From positions 1-35,031 of the forward strand of contig SKJX01000220.1 of assembly GCA_007121785.1 (NCBI GenBank): a stretch of 35,031 nucleotides of DNA. The letters are read 5' to 3'. The notes beneath the pieces were generated by a model. The model was not told where the DNA came from. It was given only the letters and a program-made list of their open reading frames with translations, and did no database searches. Source of the stretch: Nitriliruptoraceae bacterium (GTDB taxonomy: Bacteria > Actinomycetota > Nitriliruptoria > Nitriliruptorales > Nitriliruptoraceae). Position numbers and translations under genes: made by a program. The first letter of the stretch is position 1; the number at the start of each line of letters is the position of its first letter. Of this stretch, positions 1 through 7,743 are shown piece after piece.

Positions 1-84
1 CTGAGCTCCCGGCCCACCGGCAGCGGCGAGGCGAGGCGCGGCCGCCCGCGCCGCCGAAGGCGACCGCCCGCACCGACCAGGTCC

Positions 85-127
85 GACGGCCTCGTCGAGC
101 CTCATCGATACGCTCAACGAGGCCGTC
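85..127 (+). promoter_or_regulatory. inverted repeat just upstream of the WS/DGAT gene
   Basis: GACGGCCTCGT (85-95) is matched by its exact reverse complement ACGAGGCCGTC (117-127). After one mismatch the pairing continues for three more bases inward, leaving a 13-nt loop. It ends 12 bases before the GTG start and directly abuts the Shine-Dalgarno GGGAG. It has no T-tract, so it is a poor intrinsic terminator. It could be a repressor operator or an mRNA hairpin affecting ribosome access. Bases 1-84 show no gene I can support. Confidence 0.45.
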
Positions 128-139
128 AGAGGGAGCCAC

Positions 140-1804
140 GTGACCGACGATGCGTACGACCGCTCGGGCGTGGACCCGGTCGGCGAGGTGACCGATGCCA
201 GCGCCGCCCATCAGCGGCACGGCGAGAAGCTCAGCTCGCTCGACGCGGCCTTCCTGGAGATGGAGTCGAACACGCGGCCGATGCACGTCGGTGGGCTGTT
301 CATCTTCGACCCGCCCGAAGGTGACCGGCGGTTCTCGTTCGGGCAGTTCGTGGACCTCGTGCAGTCGCGGCTGCACCTGATCCCCCGGTACCGCCAGCGG
401 ATCATCGAGGCACCGCTCCACCTCGGGACCGCCCGCTGGATCGACGACAAGGAGTTCGATCTCGCCTACCACGTGCGGCACGCGGCGCTGCCGACGCCCG
501 GCACGACCCAGCAGTTGAACGAGTACGCCGCCAGGATCCTGTCCCGCCGGCTCGACCGGGACCGGCCCCTGTGGGAGCTGTACGTGATCGAGGGGCTCGA
601 GCACGGCCGCATCGCGGTGCTCGGCAAGACCCACCACGCGATGATCGACGGGCTGGCGGGGATCGACATCGCCACGGTGATGCTGGACCTCGCACCCGAT
701 CAGAGCGACCGGATCCCCGATCCCGAGCCGTGGCTCCCGCAACCGACGCCGTCGTCGAAGACCCTCGCGGCCGACAGCATCCGCGGCCTGGTCACCTCCC
801 CGGCCGAACTGACCGAGTCGGTCGGTCGGCTCGCTCGTCGTCCGCGGGTCCTGGCACGCCGGGCGCTGGAGGTCGGCCGAGGGGTGAGCCGGGTGGCGAC
901 CAGCAGCCTGGTCCGGCCCGCGCCACCGTCGCTGCTGAACCAGGAACCGAGCGCCCACCGCCGGTTCGCGATCCAACGGGTCCGGCTCGAGCGGATCAAG
1001 GCGATCAAGGACGCGTTCGCTACCACCGTCAACGACGTGGTGCTGTCGGTCATCGCCGACGCCACCGGCCGGTACCTGCGGCATCGGGGCGCCAGCACCG
1101 ACGGCGTGTGGCTGCGGGCGATGGTGCCGGTCAGCACCCGGCAGTCGTCCGAGGAGCACCACCTCGGCAACCGGGTGGTGGCGGTGTTCGTCGACCTGCC
1201 GATGTTCGAGATGGACCCGGTGGAGCGGCTCCGGGTCGTCCACGACGGGATGAGCGAGGTCAAGTCGTCGCACGCGGCGGTCGGGGCCGGGTTCCTGATC
1301 GGCTTGGGCGAGTTCGCCCCGCCGACGCTGCACGCCATGGCGTCGCGGATCGCCGTCAACAGCCGCGTGTTCAACTTCCTCGTCACCAACGTGCCCGGAC
1401 CGCAGGGGCCGATCTACTGCCTCGGTGCGCGGCTGCTCGGCGCGTTCCCGTTCACGCCGCTGGCGGCGCACCACAGCTACGGGGTCGGGGTCACCTCGAT
1501 GGACGGGTGGCTCAACGTCGGGTTCGTCGCCGACTACGACGCGTTGCCGGACGTCGAGGTGGTCCCCGGCATGCTGATGGAGTCGGTCGAGGAGTTGGCG
1601 GTGTGCGCGGCGGCCGTGTCGGAGCGGGCGGCGCATCTGGAGGCGACGCGCCGAGCGCCGCCGGTGGGCGAGATGGGTCCCCCGGGAGGGACCGACGAGG
1701 CCGGTCGGACGGGTGCGGCTGATCGCTCCGGTGAGGCCGATCCTTCAGGTGTGGTCGATGGCTCCGGGGCAGGCGATCCCACGGGCGCGGACGCGGAGAG
1801 CTAG
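140..1804 (+). CDS. wax ester synthase/diacylglycerol acyltransferase (WS/DGAT family)
   Basis: Bifunctional acyltransferases of this family join an acyl-CoA to diacylglycerol or a fatty alcohol, making storage triacylglycerol or wax ester at the membrane/lipid-body surface. The family active site HHxxxDG is present as HHAMIDG at residues 165-171. The N-terminal [12 protein letters not shown] block and the [11 protein letters not shown] segment are typical, as is the late [10 protein letters not shown] motif around residue 417. The family is usually about 450-480 aa; here the protein is 554 aa because of a C-terminal disordered tail built of hexapeptide repeats (about residues 518-553). The GTG start at 140 follows a GGGAG Shine-Dalgarno and a hairpin (85-127). 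Such genes are abundant in Actinomycetota. Whether this enzyme makes TAG or wax cannot be told from sequence. Confidence 0.93.
   Translation: MTDDAYDRSGVDPVGEVTDASAAHQRHGEKLSSLDAAFLEMESNTRPMHVGGLFIFDPPEGDRRFSFGQFVDLVQSRLHLIPRYRQRIIEAPLHLGTARWIDDKEFDLAYHVRHAALPTPGTTQQLNEYAARILSRRLDRDRPLWELYVIEGLEHGRIAVLGKTHHAMIDGLAGIDIATVMLDLAPDQSDRIPDPEPWLPQPTPSSKTLAADSIRGLVTSPAELTESVGRLARRPRVLARRALEVGRGVSRVATSSLVRPAPPSLLNQEPSAHRRFAIQRVRLERIKAIKDAFATTVNDVVLSVIADATGRYLRHRGASTDGVWLRAMVPVSTRQSSEEHHLGNRVVAVFVDLPMFEMDPVERLRVVHDGMSEVKSSHAAVGAGFLIGLGEFAPPTLHAMASRIAVNSRVFNFLVTNVPGPQGPIYCLGARLLGAFPFTPLAAHHSYGVGVTSMDGWLNVGFVADYDALPDVEVVPGMLMESVEELAVCAAAVSERAAHLEATRRAPPVGEMGPPGGTDEAGRTGAADRSGEADPSGVVDGSGAGDPTGADAES
1691..1798 (+). 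repeat. degenerate 18-bp tandem repeat coding a hexapeptide tail
   Basis: Five in-frame 18-bp units (1709-1798), preceded by a weaker sixth (1691-1708), encode the pattern [ST]-G-x-x-D-x: [30 protein letters not shown]. They form the last ~30 residues of the acyltransferase. The units are diverged at the nucleotide level, so this is an old expansion. The acidic, small-residue composition suggests a flexible surface tail. Confidence 0.75.
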
Positions 1805-1881
1805 CGTCGGGCGGCACCGCGCACCAGAGGTCGTCGAACCGCGACCTGAACGACGAGGGACCTCAGCCACGAGGAGCGACC

Positions 1882-2391
1882 GTGAGCGACGCGAACGTGG
1901 ACGTGATCGTCGAGGGGTCGTCGCCGTCGGTGATGCCTGCCGCCGGTGCGTCGGTGCGGCTGCCCGTGCAGCGGCTGCGCGACGACGTCGCCGTGCCGCG
2001 CTACGCGCACGCCGGTGACGCGGGGCTCGACTTGGCGGCCGCAGACCCGGTGACCTTGGCGCCGGGCGAGCGGGCCGCGGTGCCGACCGGGCTGGCGATC
2101 GCGATCCCCGCCGGCTGGGTCGGGCTGGTGCATCCGCGGTCGGGCCTCGCACGCCGCCACGGGCTCACCGTCGCCAACGCCCCGGGCACGATCGATGCGG
2201 GCTACCGCGGTGAGGTGCAGGTGCTGTTGATCAACCTCGGCGAGGCGGCCGTGGAGCTCGACGCCGGCGACCGCATCGCGCAGTTGCTGGTCCAACCGGT
2301 CGGGGTCGCCGAGGTGGTGGAGGTCGACGCGTTGTCGGACACCGATCGCGGGGTCGCGGGGTTTGGTTCGACGGGTGTCGGGACGGCGTGA
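1882..2391 (+). CDS. dut: deoxyuridine 5'-triphosphate nucleotidohydrolase (dUTPase)
   Basis: Hydrolyses dUTP to dUMP and pyrophosphate, keeping uracil out of DNA and feeding thymidylate synthesis; the trimeric enzyme is cytosolic. All five dUTPase motifs are readable: [10 protein letters not shown] (motif 1), [12 protein letters not shown] (2), [12 protein letters not shown] (3, with catalytic Asp and substrate-binding Tyr), [10 protein letters not shown] (4) and the C-terminal [10 protein letters not shown] arm (5) that closes over the nucleotide. The GTG start at 1882 follows GAGGAG. The protein is 169 aa with about 20 extra N-terminal residues compared with a minimal dUTPase; an internal start is possible but none has a better ribosome site. 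It stands alone between the acyltransferase and the tRNA. Confidence 0.96.
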   Translation: MSDANVDVIVEGSSPSVMPAAGASVRLPVQRLRDDVAVPRYAHAGDAGLDLAAADPVTLAPGERAAVPTGLAIAIPAGWVGLVHPRSGLARRHGLTVANAPGTIDAGYRGEVQVLLINLGEAAVELDAGDRIAQLLVQPVGVAEVVEVDALSDTDRGVAGFGSTGVGTA

Positions 2392-2523
2392 AACCCGACG
2401 CGCGCCGGCCGCAGCGCCGGGTCATCGCGGTCGCCGACACGGCGTGACGACCGGCCTCGCCGGGGGCGGCGTGCGGACGCGCTGACCGCCGCGCAGGCCG
2501 TCTGCGCGCCATCGTTGTACGGT

Positions 2524-2552
2524 TTGCCCGGTCGCGGGCGACCGGTTACCGT
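2524..2552 (+). promoter_or_regulatory. candidate promoter of tRNA-Gly
   Basis: TTGCCC (2524-2529) and TACCGT (2547-2552) are spaced by 17 bp. They resemble actinobacterial sigma-70 -35 and TAnnnT -10 hexamers. The -10 ends 12 bp before the first base of the tRNA, as expected for a short leader. No other gene lies between the dut stop (2391) and the tRNA. Confidence 0.45.
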
Positions 2553-2564
2553 TCGCAGCTGCAC

Positions 2565-2641
2565 GCGGATGTAGCTCAGTTGGCTAGAGCGCCACCTTGC
2601 CAAGGTGGAGGTCGCGAGTTCGAATCTCGTCATCCGCTCCA
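2565..2641 (+). tRNA. tRNA-Gly (anticodon GCC), 3' CCA encoded
   Basis: The acceptor stem GCGGATG (2565-2571) pairs with CATCCGC (2631-2637). The discriminator is T, as usual for bacterial tRNA-Gly, and CCA follows at 2639-2641. The anticodon arm is CCACC-TTGCCAA-GGTGG with anticodon GCC. The T-loop contains the canonical TTCGAAT. The D-arm is GCTC...GAGC. tRNA-Gly genes are frequent integration targets, and the DNA directly downstream is accessory in character. Confidence 0.97.
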
Positions 2642-2648
2642 GATTTCG

Positions 2649-2670
2649 CCGCTTTCGCGGGTTTCTTCTT
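2649..2670 (+). terminator. weak intrinsic terminator after tRNA-Gly
   Basis: A short CCGC-TTTC-GCGG hairpin (2649-2660) is followed by a T-rich run (GTTTCTTCTT). The stem is only 4 bp, but position and T-tract suit tRNA termination. Immediately downstream TGAGTCAC occurs twice (2676-2683 and 2687-2694), a spacing that could also reflect recombinase binding. Confidence 0.35.
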
Positions 2671-2718
2671 CTCCCTGAGTCACCGTTGAGTCACGGACGT
2701 TCGTCGAGGCGTTCGCTT

Positions 2719-3000
2719 GTGCTGGACAGTGCGGCTCGCTCGCCCAACGAGCTGCTCGCCGGTCTGGCGCTCGTCTCGCTCGCCGTGCCGATGAACATCG
2801 GCTACGCCAGAGTCGCCGGGCTGCCGCCCACGGTTGGCATCTACGCCTCGATCATGCCGGCGCTGGTGTTCGCGGTCGCGAAAGAGTCTCGGCGGGTGGT
2901 CGTGGGTCCGGACGCGACGATCGCCGCGCTGCTGGCCGCCGCCATCGCACCCGTCGTCGCCATCGGCGAGTCGACGGTTCTCGATCCCGAGCTGAACTGA
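2719..3000 (+). pseudogene. truncated SulP-family anion permease (N-terminal fragment)
   Basis: The 93-residue frame from a GTG at 2719 contains AGLALVSLAVPMNIGYARVA, then GLPPTVGIYASIMPAL and VVVGPDATIAALLAA. These correspond to the first three membrane segments of SulP (sulfate/bicarbonate permease) proteins: the IPxxMAYAxxAGLPPxxGLY signature and the VGPDA motif. A complete SulP is about 500-570 aa with a C-terminal STAS domain; all of that is missing because a stop at 2998 follows residue 93. No clear Shine-Dalgarno is seen. An open frame also runs back into the tRNA, which is not meaningful. It is best read as a stump left when DNA was inserted or deleted next to tRNA-Gly. Family assignment is fairly sure; residual function is unlikely. 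Confidence 0.75.
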
Positions 3001-3088
3001 TCGTGCCAGCGAACGTCGTGCTCGGATGCGCCGCGGATCTCGCGAGCGACGGGCCACGGCCGGCGTCCCCGCCAGGGACCGATGTGTG

Positions 3089-3108
3089 TATCACCTACTA
3101 CGGGTGAT
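3089..3108 (+). promoter_or_regulatory. inverted-repeat operator candidate TATCACC-N7-GGTGAT
   Basis: ATCACC (3090-3095) and GGTGAT (3103-3108) form a perfect 6-bp inverted repeat separated by 7 bp, within a gene-free stretch 275 bp before the first island gene. The same architecture recurs at 11349-11368 upstream of the last island gene, and the right arm with seven adjoining bases (ACTACGGGTGAT) recurs exactly at 12193-12204. The half-site size and palindromy fit a dimeric HTH regulator, for example a LuxR-type protein. The protein that binds is inferred, not shown. Confidence 0.5.
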
Positions 3109-3117
3109 GCCGCAGGG

Positions 3118-3359
3118 ATCGCGTAGTGCGATTCTCCGTGTCGCCGGGACCTGGCTAGGGCTGCGGTCCACAGGGGCCTCGACTAGCGAGCACCAGATCA
3201 GGCCGACCGACGCAACGGATGTTCTGGGATAACCGACGCGACCGAGGCCACCCGGCGGGCGAGCCGGGCGGCACCTGGTGCACCGGCGTGCGGCGTCGCT
3301 GATGGCGACACCGTCAACCCGAGCGAGTGGCGCTAGGGGGACCTCGCCCTGACTGGGCG
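3118..3359 (+). other. gene-free, hairpin-rich leader before the catalase gene
   Basis: Between the SulP stump and the catalase start I see no gene, but several perfect short inverted repeats: ATCGC-GTAGT-GCGAT (3118-3132), CCCGGC-N6-GCCGGG (3251-3268), GTCGC-TGATG-GCGAC (3295-3309) and CGCCC-TGACT-GGGCG (3345-3359). The last ends a few bases before the AGGAGGAG ribosome site. They suggest a structured 5' leader. They match no riboswitch I recognise, and short GC-rich stems also arise by chance. Confidence 0.3.
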
Positions 3360-3382
3360 CCGAACAGGAGGAGCAAGCCGCG

Positions 3383-4519
3383 ATGCCACAGGGATTCGTG
3401 AAGTACTCACCAGATGTCGAGCAACCAGAACCGAACTTCGATGAGTTCCTCGAGCCGGTCATCGAGGCGACCAGGGCCTACATCGAGCGATCCGTGGAGA
3501 GCGAGGGCGTGGGTAGGGCCACGCGCGATGCTCACGCGAAAGGCTTCGGGTTGGCACGAGCAGAAGTGGAGATCCTCGACGAACTCCCCGCCGAGTACGC
3601 ACAGGGAATCTACGCGAAGCCCGGACGGCACGAGGCCCTGATCCGCTTCTCCAACGGTTCGGCCCACTCAGGGTCAGACGCCGCGATCGGTGACGTGGTG
3701 ATGGGCATGGGTCTGAAGATCTTCGGCATCGAGGGCGAGAAACTGCTCGATGACGAGCCGGACTGCACGACCTTCGACTACGCGATGATCAACGCACCGA
3801 TCTTCTTCTGCAACACCGTGCGGCACTACGTGTTCATCCAGAAGCTGTTCTTGAGCGCCGGAGACTACTTCGCCAGGGGTCGGCCCGGTGTCCACGAGTT
3901 CCTCTACGACTGGGTCACGGGCGAAGGCACGCTTGACAAGGAGGACTGGGCGTGGGACGAACTCGCAGCGATCCTGTCGTTGGCCCGGGTGCAGCCGGTC
4001 AACCTGCTGCTCTCCACCTACTGGACGATGGGTGCTCTCCGCCACGGAGACTACGTGGCGAAGATCCGAGTGGCTCCCACCACCGCGTCTGCTGAGACGG
4101 TGGTTCGACGTCACCTCGATCCGAAGCAGGACATCGAGGTGTTCCGTCCCGCCCTCGTCGCAGAGCTTCAGGAACGGTCCTATGAATTCGAGATCCAGGT
4201 GCAGCTGTGCACAGACCTCGAGAGGATGCCCGTCGAAGACCTCACCGTGCAGTGGCCGGAGGCGCTCTCCCCGTTCATCACCGTCGCGAAGCTCCGTCTG
4301 CCCCAACAGGACATCTCCGGAGACGACATCCAAGAGGCGATGGATGCTACGTCGATCACGCCGTGGCGTGCCACCGAGGAGCACCGCCCGCTGGGCAACC
4401 TCCAGCGAGCGCGCAAAGAGGTCTACCGGCAGTCCTCGATCCTGCGTCACCAACTGAACCACCAGGCCCGCAAGGAGTCTCGCAGCCTTGCCGAGGTGTT
4501 CGGCGACGCATCCCTCTGA
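3383..4519 (+). CDS. catalase-family haem protein (small catalase-like)
   Basis: This belongs to the catalase superfamily, whose members break down H2O2 or organic peroxides with a haem. The distal histidine block reads RDAHAKGFGLARAEVEI (about residues 47-63; catalases have R-x-HAKG-x-G). It is followed by RFSNGS, matching the RFS motif of the beta-barrel, and by GLKIFGIEGEKLL and an APIFFCNTVRHYVFIQKLF segment equivalent to the distal Asn/Phe region. At 378 aa it is much shorter than classical catalases (about 480-750 aa) and lies in the range of SrpA-type/mini catalases. The proximal Tyr ligand cannot be placed with certainty. The ATG at 3383 follows AGGAGGAG. It is the first gene of the island cluster; the next starts 37 bp after its stop. 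No signal peptide is evident, so it is probably cytosolic. Confidence 0.85.
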   Translation: MPQGFVKYSPDVEQPEPNFDEFLEPVIEATRAYIERSVESEGVGRATRDAHAKGFGLARAEVEILDELPAEYAQGIYAKPGRHEALIRFSNGSAHSGSDAAIGDVVMGMGLKIFGIEGEKLLDDEPDCTTFDYAMINAPIFFCNTVRHYVFIQKLFLSAGDYFARGRPGVHEFLYDWVTGEGTLDKEDWAWDELAAILSLARVQPVNLLLSTYWTMGALRHGDYVAKIRVAPTTASAETVVRRHLDPKQDIEVFRPALVAELQERSYEFEIQVQLCTDLERMPVEDLTVQWPEALSPFITVAKLRLPQQDISGDDIQEAMDATSITPWRATEEHRPLGNLQRARKEVYRQSSILRHQLNHQARKESRSLAEVFGDASL

Positions 4520-4556
4520 TCATGCCCTCTCGATCTCGAACCCTCGTGAGGGGACC

Positions 4557-5537
4557 ATGACGCCGCATCGAGTGCTGTTGATCGTGCTCGCGATCGCTCC
4601 CATGTTGATCTTGAGCGCGACGGAGTGGTCGGCCAATGCCACGTTGTTCTACCTCGGCATGCTTCCAGCAGCGATGGGACTGCTGATCAACGTGCGCGTC
4701 GCCGCGGCGGGTGGGGTGCTCACGGGCGCGATGATGATGCTGGCCGTCCCGCTGCGTGACGAGCCTGTCCTCGGCGCGTTGTTGATGGCCGCGATCGGGG
4801 CTGTGGTCGGGCTCTCGTCGGTGCGCGGATGGCACGGGGTCGGCGCCTACGCGGGTCCTCAAACCGCCTTCGCCCTGATCGGCGCACCGATGGTCGCCCT
4901 CGCGTCCGGGAGCGTCGCGATCGACTCATCGTGGGCTGCGACCACGATGATGGGCGGCTCGGTCGCTGCCGGCGGCCTGTGGATCGCGTTCATCGGCTGG
5001 CTGGCCCGCCACGAGCTACCCACGCACGAGCCACAGACCGTCCCGACGAGCGCAGCCAGGTACTTCGCCGGTGCGTTGGCGGCCCTGGTCGGGATCGGGG
5101 CCTTCATCGCGATGCAGTGGTCCACCTCGTCCGACGCATGGTGGTTACTGCTCACACTGTTCGTCGTGGTCCAGCCGTTCTACGCAGACACACTGCAACG
5201 AAGCGCCTATCGAGTGGTCGGAACGGTGCTCGGTGCCGTGGTCGCAGCACTCGTCGCCGAGTCGCTCGCCGGCCTACCCGTCCTCATCTCGATCGTGACC
5301 CTCGTGGTGACGGCTGGGGCGGTATGGGCCCAACTCACGAAGCCGTACTGGGTCTACGTGACGTTCCTGACATCAGCCGTGATCCTCCCGACATCGAGCC
5401 AGACCGAGGCGTTGTTGTTCGCCGACGCCCAACGGGTTGCGTTCACCATCGCCGCAGCAGCGGTCGCTGTCGGCGTGCTCGGGATCGGCCACCGCATCGT
5501 GACTCGGCAGCGAGCACAGCCCGCCGAACGACCATAG
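4557..5537 (+). CDS. FUSC/YccS-like integral membrane protein
   Basis: The 326-aa protein is almost entirely hydrophobic, with roughly ten membrane segments in two halves separated by a polar stretch (about residues 150-165, ending HEPQTVPTSAA). The second half has the features of the FUSC (fusaric acid resistance/aromatic-acid exporter) membrane domain: a QPFYADTLQRSAYRVVGTVL segment, like the conserved Q-x(n)-R-x-x-GT-x-x-G, followed by KPYWVYVTFLTSAVIL. Many FUSC proteins export aromatic carboxylates, but the substrate here is unknown. The start at 4557 (after GAGGGGACC) is preferred over an in-frame ATG at 4488 that lies inside the catalase gene. It sits between catalase and glutamate decarboxylase on the same strand. 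Confidence 0.75.
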   Translation: MTPHRVLLIVLAIAPMLILSATEWSANATLFYLGMLPAAMGLLINVRVAAAGGVLTGAMMMLAVPLRDEPVLGALLMAAIGAVVGLSSVRGWHGVGAYAGPQTAFALIGAPMVALASGSVAIDSSWAATTMMGGSVAAGGLWIAFIGWLARHELPTHEPQTVPTSAARYFAGALAALVGIGAFIAMQWSTSSDAWWLLLTLFVVVQPFYADTLQRSAYRVVGTVLGAVVAALVAESLAGLPVLISIVTLVVTAGAVWAQLTKPYWVYVTFLTSAVILPTSSQTEALLFADAQRVAFTIAAAAVAVGVLGIGHRIVTRQRAQPAERP

Positions 5538-5548
5538 CCAACGGTCGG

Positions 5549-5595
5549 GTGGCTGGACCCTCCCAGCTCCAGACCTCGAGAGAACGCCCAGCCAC
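5549..5595 (+). promoter_or_regulatory. inverted repeat in front of the gadB ribosome site
   Basis: GTGGCTGG (5549-5556) is exactly complementary to CCAGCCAC (5588-5595), and a smaller GCTGG/CCAGC stem lies within. The right arm ends 2-3 bases before the purine-rich AAGGAAGAG Shine-Dalgarno of the decarboxylase. It could be an intercistronic mRNA hairpin that tunes gadB translation or processing. No T-tract follows. Confidence 0.3.
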
Positions 5596-5613
5596 GAAGG
5601 AAGAGCGAATCCG

Positions 5614-6990
5614 ATGAAGAAGCGCCAGCCCTCCGCCGACCCTTCGGTCGTGCTCCCCGCCTTCACCGAGCGGTTGAGCACCGACCCGATCCCCAGCCTG
5701 CGTATGTCGGACGATGGGACGGACCCGGATGTGGCGTTCCGGTTCATCCATGACGAGCTGATGCTCGACGGGAACTCCCGGCTCAACCTCGCAACGTTCG
5801 TGACGACCTGGATGGACCCGCAGGCCGAGCGCCTGATGGCCGAGACCTTCGACAAGAACATGATCGACAAGGACGAGTACCCGTCGACCGCGGAGATCGA
5901 GACACGCTGCGTCAACATCGTTGCGGACCTCTTCCACGCGGAGGACCTGTCCGACTCCGACGCCACATCCGCCGCAGGTGTGTCCACCCTCGGCTCGTCC
6001 GAGGCGGTGATGCTCGCTGGCCTAGCGATGAAGTGGCGGTGGCGGGCAGCGCGAGAAGCTGCCGGCAAGGACGCGTCCAAGCCGAACTTCGTGTTGGGCA
6101 GCAACGTCCAGGTCGTGTGGGAGAAGTTCTGCCGCTACTTCGACGTCGAGCCGAAGTACCTCCCGATGGAACCAGGTCGCTACGTCGTCACACCCGAGCA
6201 GGTTCGCTCGGCGGTGGACGAGAACACCATCGGTGTCCTCGCGGTCCTCGGCACGACCTTCACGGGTGAACTCGAACCGATCGCCGAGATCGCGGCCGTT
6301 CTCGATGAACTCGCTGACGACGGTCTCGACGTTCCCTTGCACGTCGACGCCGCGAGCGGTGGGTTCGTCGTCCCCTTCCTTCAGCCCGATCTCGAGTGGG
6401 ATTTCCGCAACCCACGCGTCGCGTCGATCAACGTGAGCGGTCACAAGTACGGGCTCACCTATCCAGGCATCGGCTTCGTGATCTGGCGTTCGAAGGAGTA
6501 CCTGCCCGAGGACCTGATCTTCCACGTCAACTACCTCGGTGGCGACATGCCCACCTTCACGTTGAACTTCTCACGACCCGGCAACCAGGTGGTCGGCCAG
6601 TACTACAACTTCGTTCGGCTCGGTCGCAACGGGTACCGGCGGATCATGGAGTCGCTGCGCGACTCAGCGACGATGCTCGCCGACCAGATCGCTGCGGTCG
6701 ACGGGCTCAACGTGATCACCGACGGCAGCGAGATCCCGGTGCTGTCCTTCAACTGCAGCGACGACCTCAACTTCACGGTGTTCGACATCTCGCACGAGCT
6801 ACGCGCCCGTGGCTTCCAGGTCCCGGCTTACACCATGCCGGCCGACGCGGAAGACGTCGCCGTCCTACGGGTCGTGATCCGCGAGGGGTTCAACCGTGAC
6901 ATGGCCTTCAAGCTCGGCGTTGCGATCGAAGAGGTCGTGACCGGGCTGAAGGCCGCGTCGGCGTCTCGCCAGAGCGCTTTCGCTCACTGA
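5614..6990 (+). CDS. gadB: glutamate decarboxylase
   Basis: PLP enzyme of decarboxylase group II that converts L-glutamate to GABA and CO2, consuming one cytosolic proton. The PLP-binding lysine is K278 in VSGHKYGLTYPG. The upstream HVDAASGGFVVPF carries the Asp/Ala that contact the cofactor ring. STLGSSEAVMLAGLAMKWRW (about residues 126-145) binds the PLP phosphate. VLGTTFTGELEPI and FTLNFSRPGNQVVGQYYNF are typical of bacterial GadA/GadB. Length 458 aa equals the family norm (about 460), and the protein appears intact. ATG 5614 follows AAGGAAGAG. It is the third gene of the island; the YrhK-like gene starts 18 bp after its stop, so they are probably co-transcribed. No GadC-type glutamate/GABA antiporter is in the window. 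Confidence 0.96.
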   Translation: MKKRQPSADPSVVLPAFTERLSTDPIPSLRMSDDGTDPDVAFRFIHDELMLDGNSRLNLATFVTTWMDPQAERLMAETFDKNMIDKDEYPSTAEIETRCVNIVADLFHAEDLSDSDATSAAGVSTLGSSEAVMLAGLAMKWRWRAAREAAGKDASKPNFVLGSNVQVVWEKFCRYFDVEPKYLPMEPGRYVVTPEQVRSAVDENTIGVLAVLGTTFTGELEPIAEIAAVLDELADDGLDVPLHVDAASGGFVVPFLQPDLEWDFRNPRVASINVSGHKYGLTYPGIGFVIWRSKEYLPEDLIFHVNYLGGDMPTFTLNFSRPGNQVVGQYYNFVRLGRNGYRRIMESLRDSATMLADQIAAVDGLNVITDGSEIPVLSFNCSDDLNFTVFDISHELRARGFQVPAYTMPADAEDVAVLRVVIREGFNRDMAFKLGVAIEEVVTGLKAASASRQSAFAH

Positions 6991-7008
6991 CGACCTGCCG
7001 GAGACACC

Positions 7009-7743
7009 GTGTCAGTGCCCTCGCGCCAGCAGGACGGCCCGCGACCGCCGTGGTCGATCCAACCGACGCTCCAGGTGCAGTCCTGGGCGTTCATCATCGG
7101 TGCGACGCTGTTCGCACTGGGGTCGGCACCGTGGCTCGGCGGTCAGCTCGGGACGGTCGGGGCGAACGTCACCTTCTTCGTCGGTGCCTGGTTCTTCACC
7201 GCCGGAGCGTTCATCCAGTTGGTGCTGAGCGGGCCACATCGGATCGACGTCCATGGCGGCACCGGGCTGCGGGCCGTGTGGGTGTCTGCCGCTGTGCAGC
7301 TGCTGGGCACCCTTCTGTTCAACGTCAGTACCGGCGCTGCCCTGCATGCTCGGTCGGTGCCGGCCGAACGCCTCGAGGTCTGGGTGCCGAACGCGGAGGG
7401 GTCGGTCGCCTTCCTGATCAGCGCCTGGATCGCCGTGATCCCGTTGTTGCGTGACCGGCAGTACTTGCGACCGTCATCTCCCGTCTGGCTGAGCACCTGG
7501 TGCAACATGTTCGGCTCGATCGCCTTCGGCGTCTCTGCCGTCGGCGCCGTCGTGCTGGAGAACGGCGAGCTGTTGAGCTCCGAGGTGGCGACTGCTGGCA
7601 CGTTCGTCGGTGCGCTCCTCTTCGTTGCCACCAGTGCCGTGATGCTGCCAACGGCACGTCGCGGAGCCACACCCTCGAGTTCGGAAGGAGGTGATGACGA
7701 GAAGGCAACGGGCGATCCCGAGGTCTCGAGCCAGGAGACCTGA
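7009..7743 (+). CDS. YrhK-like multi-pass membrane protein
   Basis: The 244-aa protein has about six hydrophobic segments in three similar pairs, for example WAFIIGATLFALGSAP with VTFFVGAWFFTAGAFIQLVL, and WCNMFGSIAFGVSAVGAVVL with TAGTFVGALLFVATSAVML. The repeating F-x-x-G-x-x-x-F-x-x-GS pattern is that of YrhK-domain proteins, whose function is unknown. It ends in a charged tail. The GTG start at 7009 follows CCGGAG and lies 18 bp after gadB. A link with glutamate/GABA handling is suggested only by position. The end of the gene contains AAGGAGGTGAT (7685-7695), an 11-base exact complement of the 16S rRNA 3' end. Confidence 0.65.
   Translation: MSVPSRQQDGPRPPWSIQPTLQVQSWAFIIGATLFALGSAPWLGGQLGTVGANVTFFVGAWFFTAGAFIQLVLSGPHRIDVHGGTGLRAVWVSAAVQLLGTLLFNVSTGAALHARSVPAERLEVWVPNAEGSVAFLISAWIAVIPLLRDRQYLRPSSPVWLSTWCNMFGSIAFGVSAVGAVVLENGELLSSEVATAGTFVGALLFVATSAVMLPTARRGATPSSSEGGDDEKATGDPEVSSQET

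Noticed and set aside
2605-2718. Open frame that begins inside tRNA-Gly and runs into the SulP fragment
   Set aside because: The first 38 codons overlap the tRNA and non-coding DNA; SulP similarity begins only after the GTG at 2719.
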